NCBI GenBank assembly: GCA_031266635.1
Contig: JAISAN010000163.1
Span: 1 to 12,577, forward strand
Reading direction: 5' to 3'
Source: Treponema sp.
GTDB lineage: Bacteria > Spirochaetota > Spirochaetia > Treponematales > Breznakiellaceae
Length of the DNA: 12,577 nt
The position numbers were made by a program, and so were the translations under genes. Under the pieces are notes generated by a model. That model was not told the origin of the DNA and did not search any database. It worked only from the letters and a program-made list of their open reading frames with translations. Positions 1 through 6,145 of this stretch are shown one piece after another. Within the stretch, counting starts at the first letter, position 1. Every line of letters begins with the position of its first letter.

Positions 1-71
1 GGTAAATTCTTCATTTGCTTATTCATCTTTTTAGTCCAATCAGCCAGCTAGCCGTTTTTCATCCCTCCGGT

Positions 72-77
72 TATACT
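72..77 (+). promoter_or_regulatory. Candidate -10 box of a leaderless rsmI promoter
   Basis: TATACT ends 7 nt before the GTG at 84, so the expected transcription start falls on or beside the start codon. The matching -35 position (about 49-54, TAGCCG) is weak. The same spacing occurs before the NIF3-like gene. Confidence 0.35.
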
Positions 78-83
78 CAAGAA

Positions 84-779
84 GTGGCAGTCCTGTATAT
101 TATCGGCACACCTATCGGAAATTTGGGGGATATTAGCGTCCGGGCGGTGGAAACCCTTAAAACCGTTGATGTGGTGGCCTGCGAGGACACCCGGAGAAGC
201 CTTAAGCTCCTGAGCCACCTGGGGATTCAGGTAAAAATGCTTTCCTGCAGGGCCCAGAATGAGCAGTTCGCCGCGGAAAAGGTGATTAAGGCCCTTGACG
301 AAGGTAAAACCGCGGCCTACCTCAGTGACGCGGGCACTCCGGGCCTGAGCGATCCTGGGGCGATTCTGGCCCGGCTTGCCTCGGAAGCGGGCCACAGGGT
401 TATCCCCATTCCCGGTCCCTCGGCCTTTGCCTCCCTGGTCAGTGTGGCCGGGGCTTTGGACAAAACCGTGGTGTTTGAGGGGTTTTTATCCCCTAAGCCA
501 GGCCGTCGACGGACCCGGCTCAAAGAACTTTTGGCGCTGGAAACAGGTTTTGTTCTGTATGAATCTCCCTTCAGAATCTTCAAGCTTTTAGCGGATCTTG
601 CCGAATTTGATAAGGAACGGTATGTATGTATAGGCCGGGAAATGACCAAGGTACACGAGGAATACCTTCGGGGTTCCGCGGCGGAAATTTACGCCGAATT
701 GGCGAAAAAAACCGAACAAATTGGTGAATTTTCAGTGTATGTGTCTGGAAAGAAAGCCAATAAGCTTATAAACTATTAG
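84..779 (+). CDS. rsmI: 16S rRNA (cytidine1402-2'-O)-methyltransferase RsmI, short form
   Basis: RsmI uses S-adenosylmethionine to 2'-O-methylate C1402 of 16S rRNA in the decoding centre. The tetrapyrrole-methylase fold is clear: GTPIGNLGDIS at residues 7-17, CEDTRR, the SDAGTPGLSDPG glycine loop, PGPSA, FEGFLSP and LYESPFRI. I chose GTG at 84 because family homology begins at VLYIIGTPIGN; the frame is open upstream to an ATG at 15, but those 23 residues look non-family and AT-rich. The result is about 231 residues, whereas E. coli RsmI has 286; the small C-terminal helical domain is absent, with the protein stopping just after the methylase core. No Shine-Dalgarno lies before 84, but a TATACT box ends 7 nt upstream (see findings). 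Function is confident; the start is not. Confidence 0.9.
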   Translation: MAVLYIIGTPIGNLGDISVRAVETLKTVDVVACEDTRRSLKLLSHLGIQVKMLSCRAQNEQFAAEKVIKALDEGKTAAYLSDAGTPGLSDPGAILARLASEAGHRVIPIPGPSAFASLVSVAGALDKTVVFEGFLSPKPGRRRTRLKELLALETGFVLYESPFRIFKLLADLAEFDKERYVCIGREMTKVHEEYLRGSAAEIYAELAKKTEQIGEFSVYVSGKKANKLINY

Positions 780-796
780 TGAGTTTATGCCGATAA
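769..796 (+). promoter_or_regulatory. Sigma-28 (FliA-type) promoter for flgM
   Basis: TAAA at 769-772, a 16 nt spacer and GCCGATAA at 789-796. The -10 matches the flagellar sigma-28 consensus GCCGATAA exactly; the spacer is one base longer than the usual 15. It overlaps the 3' end of rsmI and would give a leader of only about 10 nt before flgM. Promoter control by the sigma factor that FlgM itself inhibits is the expected feedback loop. Confidence 0.7.
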
Positions 797-812
797 TTGG
801 GGTAGGTAGGAT

Positions 813-1103
813 ATGAATATGACAATCGACAGGATAGGTTCCCCAGAGCCCATCCAGCCCGGTAAAAAACCGGGACGGAATGATCGCATACGGGAAAGCG
901 GCGGAGTTGATTCCATAAACCTCTCTGAGGAGGCCAAGAAAAAGAGCGAACTGTACCAGGCCATCAAAACAGTCTCCGCCGCCCCGGATGTACGAATGGA
1001 TCGGGTAACGGAGCTGAAGGAAAAGATCAACGACCCCGCATATCTTAGTGAAGAAATTATTAACGCGACGGCGGATAAAATTATGGAGTCCTTTGGTTTA
1101 TAA
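813..1103 (+). CDS. flgM: Anti-sigma-28 factor FlgM
   Basis: FlgM binds and holds the flagellar sigma factor FliA until the hook-basal body is finished. The 96-residue protein has the family layout: a polar, probably disordered N-terminal third, then DSINLSEEAKKKSE at about residues 33-46, and a C-terminal sigma-binding helical region with VRMDRVTELKEKI and a final DKIMESFGL. The start is ATG 813 after a GGTAGG purine run; an in-frame ATG at 819 is an alternative. It stands alone between rsmI and a terminator, behind its own sigma-28 promoter. In spirochaetes the flagella are periplasmic, so the secretion-coupled release known from enteric bacteria may work differently; that is inference. The family call is confident. 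Confidence 0.88.
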   Translation: MNMTIDRIGSPEPIQPGKKPGRNDRIRESGGVDSINLSEEAKKKSELYQAIKTVSAAPDVRMDRVTELKEKINDPAYLSEEIINATADKIMESFGL

Positions 1104-1122
1104 AGGTCTTTAAACCGGAGTT

Positions 1123-1149
1123 CCTTTCAAAATAACCGGTTTTGAAAGG
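1123..1149 (+). repeat. Stem-loop downstream of flgM
   Basis: CCTTTCAAAA (1123-1132) pairs perfectly with TTTTGAAAGG (1140-1149) around a 7 nt loop. It has no T-run and may protect the flgM mRNA 3' end or be a dispersed repeat. A related TTTCAAAA/TTTTGAAA stem occurs at 5771-5811. Confidence 0.6.
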
Positions 1150-1163
1150 GGCTCACCATAAAG

Positions 1164-1218
1164 AGGCGGAACCAGGAGAGCATTCCGGCGGGATGTTCCG
1201 GGGTTCCGCCTTTTTTTT
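1164..1218 (+). terminator. Rho-independent terminator after flgM
   Basis: AGGCGGAACC (1164-1173) pairs with GGTTCCGCCT (1202-1211), with a smaller inner hairpin (CATTCC/GGGATG), followed by an uninterrupted run of eight T. It separates flgM from the next operon. Confidence 0.88.
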
Positions 1219-1267
1219 CCTTACATCCGCGGCAAAAAACACGGGGTAGACCGGATGGAGCAGGGCT

Positions 1268-2410
1268 ATGGATATTTCTTTTAAACTGGATCCCGAAGTG
1301 CTGATCGGGATGGATACGATTAACCGGGCGGGCGCTTTCTGTACCCGTCTGGGCGGCCGGGCTTTGATTGTTACTGAACAGGTGTTGTATGAGAACCAGA
1401 GTATTGAGCGGCTCACCGGAGTTCTGGAAGATTCAGGGGTTGAGGTCATTATTTTTGATGAAATTCCCGCCCAGGCCACCGCTGATGTGGCCGAAGCCGC
1501 CGCTTCCCTGGCCAGGGGCGCCCGGTGTTCCGTCGTCATCGGCTTTGGCGGCCTGAAAACCCAGGCCACTGCCCGTCTGGCGGCGATCCTGTCGTTATCA
1601 AATTTACCGGTCTTTGAACTTTTGGATGGCCGGCTCCCCGGCGAATCGTATATCCCCTATATCGCTGTTCCCACCACCGGCCGGGACCCCTTCCTCTTTT
1701 CCAACTATTTTATCGCCGTTGATCCCCGGGATCGTTCAGTAAAAATGGTAAAATCCCCGGATAAACTCTGCGCCGCCGCTTTTGTCGACGGCAGCCTGTC
1801 CGAATCTCTTTCCGGTGCTTTTGCCGCCACCACCGCTTTTGACGGATTCTGCGTCGCCGTGGAAGCTTATTGTTCCACCAGGGCCAGTTTTTTTTCCGAT
1901 GCCCTTCTGGAACAGGCCATAGCCCTCTATGCCCGGATGATGGATTCCTACATGAATAGCCAGATCGTCGATCTGGTAGGGAATGCTACCAATGCGGGTT
2001 TTTTGATGGCCCTGGGGGCGGCTGTTAGTTCCCCCGGTATCGGCACTGCCCTGTCCTATGCTATCAACGGCCGTTTCCCGGTGGCTAAATCCTGGTGTTC
2101 CGCGGTACTTCTCCCCTATATCCTTGAACGGTTAATCAGCGCCCGGCCCGAAAAACTCGCCAAAGTATCCGCCATCATGGGAGAGCCGGTGGAAGGGGCG
2201 TCGGTCTCGGATTCCGCGAATATGGCGGTAGATACTATCCGCCGCCGCATGGGGGCCCTTAAAATTCCCGCCCGGCTGAAGGAATTTAATCTTTCCCTGG
2301 ACCGGCTGGTTTCCGTGGCCGAAGCGGCCCGGAACCTTGAATTTGTCGCCTTTTCGCCCTGGACAGTTTCCGCCGAAGACGCCTTTGACATCCTGAAACA
2401 GGCCTTTTAA
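1268..2410 (+). CDS. Iron-containing alcohol dehydrogenase-fold protein lacking the metal ligands
   Basis: The 380-residue length and overall pattern match group III (iron-dependent) alcohol dehydrogenases: an N-terminal nucleotide-binding half with GFGGLKTQATA (92-102) where GGGSxxDxAK is usual, AVPTTGRD (133-140) where IPTTAGTGSE is usual, and a helical C-terminal half. The metal site has decayed. The Asp of the family DALTHAIEAY motif is kept (D192), but the following His is V196; the His expected in the next helix aligns with Y264; and the His of the PHGxAN motif aligns with K274. This suggests a protein with no iron-dependent dehydrogenase activity, perhaps with a binding or regulatory role. 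A GGAG Shine-Dalgarno precedes ATG 1268. It ends 16 nt before moaC and is probably co-transcribed with it. The fold is fairly sure, the function unknown. Confidence 0.75.
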   Translation: MDISFKLDPEVLIGMDTINRAGAFCTRLGGRALIVTEQVLYENQSIERLTGVLEDSGVEVIIFDEIPAQATADVAEAAASLARGARCSVVIGFGGLKTQATARLAAILSLSNLPVFELLDGRLPGESYIPYIAVPTTGRDPFLFSNYFIAVDPRDRSVKMVKSPDKLCAAAFVDGSLSESLSGAFAATTAFDGFCVAVEAYCSTRASFFSDALLEQAIALYARMMDSYMNSQIVDLVGNATNAGFLMALGAAVSSPGIGTALSYAINGRFPVAKSWCSAVLLPYILERLISARPEKLAKVSAIMGEPVEGASVSDSANMAVDTIRRRMGALKIPARLKEFNLSLDRLVSVAEAARNLEFVAFSPWTVSAEDAFDILKQAF

Positions 2411-2426
2411 GCGCCGGGGGCTGAAC

Positions 2427-2915
2427 GTGGCGGAACGGGGTTTTACCCATTTTGACGGAAAGGGCAGCGCGGTGATGGTAGATGTTTCCGCCAAGGAATT
2501 GAGCCCCCGGATGGCCCTGGCGAAGGGCTGTATCACGGTTAACCGGCAGACCCTTGCCGCCGTCAGGGACGGCACGGCGAAAAAAGGGGATGTCCTGGGG
2601 ACCGCCCGCCTGGCAGGCATTATGGGGGCCAAAAAAACCGCTGAACTTATCCCCCTCTGCCATCCCCTGATTTTTGATACCTGTACGGTGGACTTTGAAA
2701 TTATTGAAGACCCCCTGGCGCCCCGGATCGAAGCGGCCTGCAGGGTAAAACTTTCGGGAAAAACCGGCGCGGAAATGGAAGCCCTTACCGGCGTTTCCAT
2801 TGCCCTGCTGACAATTTACGATATGTGCAAGGCCATAGACCGGACCATGATAATGAGCGATATACGGCTTGTGGAAAAATCCGGGGGCAAGAGCGGACAT
2901 TTTTCCCGCAGTTAA
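2427..2915 (+). CDS. moaC: Cyclic pyranopterin monophosphate synthase MoaC
   Basis: MoaC turns 3',8-cyclo-7,8-dihydro-GTP, made by MoaA, into cyclic pyranopterin monophosphate in molybdenum cofactor synthesis. The 162 residues match the normal family length. Recognisable parts are the N-terminal MVDVSAK, LCHPL at 77-81 with the catalytic-region His79, EMEALTGVSIALLTIYDMCKA around 116-136, and KSGGKSG near the C-terminus. Residues aligning with the E. coli active-site set (K53, H79, E116, E118, D132, K135) are all present, so it should be active. It starts with GTG at 2427, preceded by a G-rich stretch. It sits 16 nt after the dehydrogenase-like gene and 68 nt before the MOSC-MogA gene. MoaA, MoaE, MoaD and MoeA are not in this window. 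Confidence 0.95.
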   Translation: MAERGFTHFDGKGSAVMVDVSAKELSPRMALAKGCITVNRQTLAAVRDGTAKKGDVLGTARLAGIMGAKKTAELIPLCHPLIFDTCTVDFEIIEDPLAPRIEAACRVKLSGKTGAEMEALTGVSIALLTIYDMCKAIDRTMIMSDIRLVEKSGGKSGHFSRS

Positions 2916-2983
2916 TGCGGTTTTCAAGGAAGGCGCTGTCTGATTCCTTATCCGACAGACCGGAACCTGGGGAGTATAAAATC

Positions 2984-3934
2984 ATGGGTATCGTCAGGGC
3001 AATATGCCGAAGCGCCGAAAGAGGTACGGCAAAATATGCCGTCAGCGAGGGGGAATTTATTCCGGCGCATGGGCTCCGGGGAGACGCCCACGCGGGGAAT
3101 TGGCCCCGGCAGGTAAGCCTCCTTTCCCTTGAAAAGATCAACGAATTCCGCAGCCGGGGCGCTGAAGCCGGGGATGGAGCTTTTGGGGAAAATCTGGTGG
3201 TGGAGGGCATCGACCTGGCAAAACTCCCGCTTGGTTCGCTGCTCCGCTGCGGCGGGGTGATTTTGGAAATAAGCCAGATTGGCAAGGAATGTCATAAGCA
3301 CTGCGCGATATTCAACCAAGTGGGGGACTGTATCATGCCCCGGGAGGGGGTTTTTGCCAAAGTTGTCCGGGGGGGAATCATAAAAACCGGGGATGAGATC
3401 TTTGCCGAACCGCCGCCTTACCGGATTGCCATTATCACCGCCAGCGACCGGGGGGCCGGGGGAATGAGGGAAGATACAAGCGGGCCGCTCATCCGGGAGA
3501 TTGCCGAAAAAGCGGGTTACCGGGTGGAAAGCTATATCCTCCTTCCCGACGAGCAGAAACTTCTGGAAACGGAAATGAAACGTATCGCCGATCAGGGCCT
3601 TGCGGACCTTATCCTCACCACCGGCGGAACCGGCTTTTCCCCCCGGGACCGGACCCCCGAGGCGACCCTGGCGGTAGCTGAACGGCTTGCCCCCGGCATT
3701 GCCGAGGCCATGCGGGCGCACAGCCTGGGCTTCACCGGCCGGGCCATGCTCAGCCGGGGGGCGGCGGTAATCCGGGGGAAAACCCTGATCGTCAATCTGC
3801 CGGGCAGCCCCCGGGGGGTCCGGGAAAACCTGGAATATATCATTGATGAATTAAAACACGGACTTGATATCCTCACCGGGCGGGACGGAAACTGCGGCGG
3901 CCTCCCGGAGCGCGCGGATACGGTTGCGGGATAA
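2984..3934 (+). CDS. MOSC domain-MogA/MoaB fusion protein, molybdenum cofactor biosynthesis
   Basis: The 316-residue protein joins two cofactor domains. Residues 1 to about 143 form a MOSC domain: GLRGDAHAG (30-38), GENLVV, GKECHKHC with C103 and C107, and CIMPREGVF (116-124). MOSC domains act in sulfur or molybdopterin transfer. Residues 145-306 form a MogA/MoaB domain, which adenylylates molybdopterin before metal insertion: ITASDRG (151-157), TTGGTGFSPRDRTPEAT (212-228) and NLPGSPRG (271-278). The frame is open upstream to 2825, overlapping moaC, but ATG 2984 has a GGGGAG ribosome site and begins exactly at the MOSC homology (MGIVRAICRS), so I chose it. It is the last gene of the moaC operon and converges on the HDOD gene across a hairpin. 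Confidence 0.92.
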   Translation: MGIVRAICRSAERGTAKYAVSEGEFIPAHGLRGDAHAGNWPRQVSLLSLEKINEFRSRGAEAGDGAFGENLVVEGIDLAKLPLGSLLRCGGVILEISQIGKECHKHCAIFNQVGDCIMPREGVFAKVVRGGIIKTGDEIFAEPPPYRIAIITASDRGAGGMREDTSGPLIREIAEKAGYRVESYILLPDEQKLLETEMKRIADQGLADLILTTGGTGFSPRDRTPEATLAVAERLAPGIAEAMRAHSLGFTGRAMLSRGAAVIRGKTLIVNLPGSPRGVRENLEYIIDELKHGLDILTGRDGNCGGLPERADTVAG

Positions 3935-3943
3935 AAAGCCGCG

Positions 3944-3980
3944 CCTCCGGAAACCCAACCGGGGTTTTCAGAGGTTCCCT
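3944..3980. terminator. Bidirectional hairpin at convergent junction (element copy A)
   Basis: An imperfect stem, CCTC..GAAACCC with GGGTTTTC..GAGG, lies between the MOSC-MogA stop and the HDOD stop codon (CTA on the plus strand, 3979-3981). T-rich flanks on the plus side support termination. The 37 bp are about 35/37 identical to 7780-7816, which occupies the other convergent junction. Confidence 0.65.
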
Positions 3981-5475
3981 ATATCTGGTTTTCTTTTTTA
4001 AAGCCCAGGGAGAACCGTTCTACAATGTTGTCAACTTGTTTTTTTGAGGTAATGCCGAAATGATCAAGAACAACCGGTTCAAATTGGTCGAATGTGATAT
4101 TGCCGTTTTCGTATTCACAGAACAAATTGGCCAGGTAGACGGTTTCCACCAGGTCCTTGTGTTCTTCCGGGGCGGAAGTAGGATCATGGTGAAACCGGAT
4201 CGCCGTTATTAATCCTTCGGGGAAATTCCACTTTTCCGCAATCAGGGCGCCGATCTCCGCGTGGTTCATCCCGGCGGCCAGATCCTCAAAGGTCGAGGCG
4301 GGCAGGTTCTTTTCGGAGCAGAATTCCCGAATCTTGGACAGCAGTTCCGGGTGGACATTGGAGAAAATAATTTTCCCCATATCATGGAGGATACCCCCCA
4401 CATATACATCGTCCAGCAGATTATGATCTTTTTTGAAGTTTTTTATCAGATTATAGGCATAAAACGCGGTTTTGTATGAATGTTCCCAGAGCTGTTTTTT
4501 GTCAATTGTTTCATCCCCCAGAACCTTCTGGGTTCCGTAGGAATACAGCAGATTTTTGATACCCCGGATACCCACCAGTTTTACCGCCTCGGAAATGCTG
4601 TCTACTTTTTTGGCCAGCATATATTGGGCGGAGTTGACGATCTTGAGGAGGTCTGCGGTAAGCGCCGGGTCCATAGATATTTGACGGGCGATGGAGGTCA
4701 TATCCGATTTGGGGTCCCCGATCAGCTTCTGCACCAGGAGGATATTCTCCGGGAACTGGGGCAGGGAATTGACGTTATTGACAATCGTATCCGAAAGGAT
4801 CGACAGATTTTCCACCCGTGTTTGGTCCAGGGGAATCACAATCCGGGCGATAGTTTCCTTGTCGGTTCCCAGTATGTCAAAACAGTCCTCGTCAAGGCCC
4901 ATTTTTTTCAGCATCAGCACAAGGATCACCAGACCCAGCCCGGCGCCTTCCGAATCGTCCAAAACCTGGGCAAACGCGTCTTCCAGGCTGCTGTACTGCC
5001 GGGAACGGGCCAGCTTGTCGTGGATACGGATAAGTTCGGTTTTTGTTACCGCCACATTATTGCGGACTTCAATATGGATGATATTTTTTTTAATCTGGAG
5101 GATCAGTTTGATATACAGCCCCTTTTCTTTCTGGAGCTGCAGATAATGGGCGATATTACCCAGGGTATTTTCCTTAAAATTCGCCATTCCTTCCCGGTAA
5201 TCCTCGGGATTGGCAAGGTCCAGACCCCGCTCTATAAAATACACCCGCTTGGTATTGGCTTTTTTGGCGTTAACCGCCAGTTCCTGGACACAATAAACGA
5301 TATAATCTTTGAGATTTTCCTGACCCACCTGTTGCAGGAAAACCGCTATCACCTGTTCAATATATGCTTCTATTTCATGGGGCAAGGTAAAAGTCGTTAT
5401 GGTCAGGGGAATTCCCGCCTGTACTGCCTTTTTTACTTTTGACTCATCAACAACCAGCTCCTGTATAGCCGCCAT
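3979..5475 (-). CDS. GHKL ATPase-like / HDOD fusion signalling protein
   Basis: The 498-residue soluble protein has two parts. Residues about 55-215 resemble a histidine-kinase-type (GHKL) ATPase: an N box QELAVNAKKAN (64-74, with E65 and N69) and a glycine box DDSEGAGLGL (173-182). Residues about 235-440 form an HDOD domain (LPQFPENI, followed by the typical helical repeats). Unlike many HDOD proteins it keeps most HD-hydrolase residues: H332, H364-D365 in GGILHDMGKI, H405 and H429-H430; the last usual Asp position looks like N450. No His-containing dimerisation helix, receiver or transmembrane segment was seen, so it is not an ordinary kinase. A GAGGAAG ribosome site precedes ATG 5475. It is probably a cytoplasmic signalling protein; substrate and partner are unknown. 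Confidence 0.8.
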   Translation of the reverse strand: MAAIQELVVDESKVKKAVQAGIPLTITTFTLPHEIEAYIEQVIAVFLQQVGQENLKDYIVYCVQELAVNAKKANTKRVYFIERGLDLANPEDYREGMANFKENTLGNIAHYLQLQKEKGLYIKLILQIKKNIIHIEVRNNVAVTKTELIRIHDKLARSRQYSSLEDAFAQVLDDSEGAGLGLVILVLMLKKMGLDEDCFDILGTDKETIARIVIPLDQTRVENLSILSDTIVNNVNSLPQFPENILLVQKLIGDPKSDMTSIARQISMDPALTADLLKIVNSAQYMLAKKVDSISEAVKLVGIRGIKNLLYSYGTQKVLGDETIDKKQLWEHSYKTAFYAYNLIKNFKKDHNLLDDVYVGGILHDMGKIIFSNVHPELLSKIREFCSEKNLPASTFEDLAAGMNHAEIGALIAEKWNFPEGLITAIRFHHDPTSAPEEHKDLVETVYLANLFCEYENGNITFDQFEPVVLDHFGITSKKQVDNIVERFSLGFKKENQI

Positions 5476-5497
5476 ATTTACTTCCTCTCATTTATAT

Positions 5498-5819
5498 AGG
5501 GGCTTTTTCAAAAATCGATAATCCCGCAGGATCATGATCCTGAAAAAAACAACCTTGGATTTACGGAAAACCCGACTTTTGGCCGGCTTTTCCGGGATCC
5601 TTGCCAAAACCAGCCGGTTTTTTGAAAAGCTCACTAAATAAAACATAATTATAGAGTGAACCAATTTCAAATCCGGTTAATGATGACCTCCGGTTCAACG
5701 AAACAGGCTTTGGAAAACAATAACGCCTAAAAGTAAGCCGGTTTGTTTTACCATAATTCCAAGGCCGTTGTTTCAAAAATGGTAATTCTTCTGAATTACC
5801 TTATTTTGAAATAGCCTCA
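5498..5819. repeat. Gene-poor segment bounded by imperfect terminal inverted repeats
   Basis: AGGGGCTTTTTCAAAA (5498-5513) matches the reverse complement of TTTTGAAATAGCCTCA (5804-5819) at 13 of 16 positions. A third related arm, TTTTTTGAAAAGCTCA, lies near 5619-5634. Inside are several small stems, including GGTAATTC/GAATTACC (5781-5800). Its short open frames have poor, AT-biased composition and no ribosome sites, so I see no gene. It may be a decayed miniature element or a set of regulatory hairpins. Confidence 0.35.
5527..5542. promoter_or_regulatory. Perfect 16 bp palindrome upstream of the HDOD gene
   Basis: CAGGATCATGATCCTG is a perfect palindrome about 52-67 nt upstream of the GHKL-HDOD start codon, where a repressor or activator site could lie. 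No supporting promoter boxes were found, so the role is a guess. Confidence 0.35.
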
Positions 5820-5865
5820 TGTACTCTTTAAAAATTTTGCCTGGAAAAAATTCCATGCTAATGAG

Positions 5866-5871
5866 TATAAT
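5866..5871 (+). promoter_or_regulatory. Isolated TATAAT box
   Basis: A perfect -10 hexamer sits just before the duplicated repeat element, but no -35 hexamer is found at 16-18 nt. It could drive a transcript through the repeats into the NIF3-like gene. Confidence 0.25.
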
Positions 5872-5917
5872 GGACTATTTAGAATCTGTCCATAATGCCT
5901 GGATACGACAGCATTTG

Positions 5918-5983
5918 TTGTGCGCCGGGCGTATGCTGCATTTTTTGGATCACAGCCCTTAACGGGCTGCTATTCTGCGTCCC
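5918..5983 (+). repeat. Duplicated hairpin element, copy 1
   Basis: First of two near-identical ~66 bp copies (second at 6040-6106). Each contains the stem CAGCCC-TTAAC-GGGCTG, and a core of 31 nt around this stem is identical in both. It has the look of a dispersed intergenic palindromic repeat. Confidence 0.75.
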
Positions 5984-5994
5984 GCGGCGCGTAC

Positions 5995-6012
5995 GGCGGC
6001 CTAAAGGCCGCC
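5995..6012 (+). repeat. GC-rich hairpin between the two repeat copies
   Basis: GGCGGCC (5995-6001) pairs perfectly with GGCCGCC (6006-6012) around a TAAA loop. There is no T-run. It may be part of a larger composite of repeat-hairpin-repeat. Confidence 0.6.
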
Positions 6013-6039
6013 TCCATTTGCCTGGTACTGTGGCCTTTA

Positions 6040-6106
6040 TTGTGCGCCGGGCGTGTGTTACATGTTTTGGATCACAGCCCTTAACGGGCTGCTATTTCTG
6101 CGCCCC
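6040..6106 (+). repeat. Duplicated hairpin element, copy 2
   Basis: Second copy of the element at 5918-5983, differing by a few substitutions and one inserted T. It ends about 40 nt before the NIF3-like start codon. The frame of that gene stays open through it to an ATG at 6053, which would wrongly add repeat-encoded residues to the protein. Confidence 0.75.
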
Positions 6107-6110
6107 AGTC

Positions 6111-6139
6111 TTGGAATTTACCGGTGCTTCAGTTATACT
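6111..6139 (+). promoter_or_regulatory. Promoter of the NIF3-lspA operon, probably leaderless
   Basis: TTGGAA (6111-6116), a 17 nt spacer and TATACT (6134-6139). The GTG start of the NIF3-like gene begins 7 nt after the -10 box, at the expected transcription start. Confidence 0.5.
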
Positions 6140-6145
6140 GAGCCG

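Noticed and set aside
2132..2927. Long minus-strand frames opposite moaC and the dehydrogenase-like gene
   Set aside because: Antisense shadows of high-GC codon use; the plus-strand products match known families.
4480..5442. 320-codon plus-strand frame opposite the HDOD gene
   Set aside because: Antisense shadow of a gene with clear domains; it has no ribosome site and no family resemblance.
5488..5776. Two minus-strand frames of 60 and 71 codons upstream of the HDOD gene
   Set aside because: Each overlaps the other in a different frame, composition is AT-rich and basic without a ribosome site, and the region is full of inverted repeats.
5918..6106. Possible CRISPR array
   Set aside because: Only two copies, each about 66 bp, with an internal hairpin and a 56 bp gap that itself holds a hairpin; no cas genes nearby.
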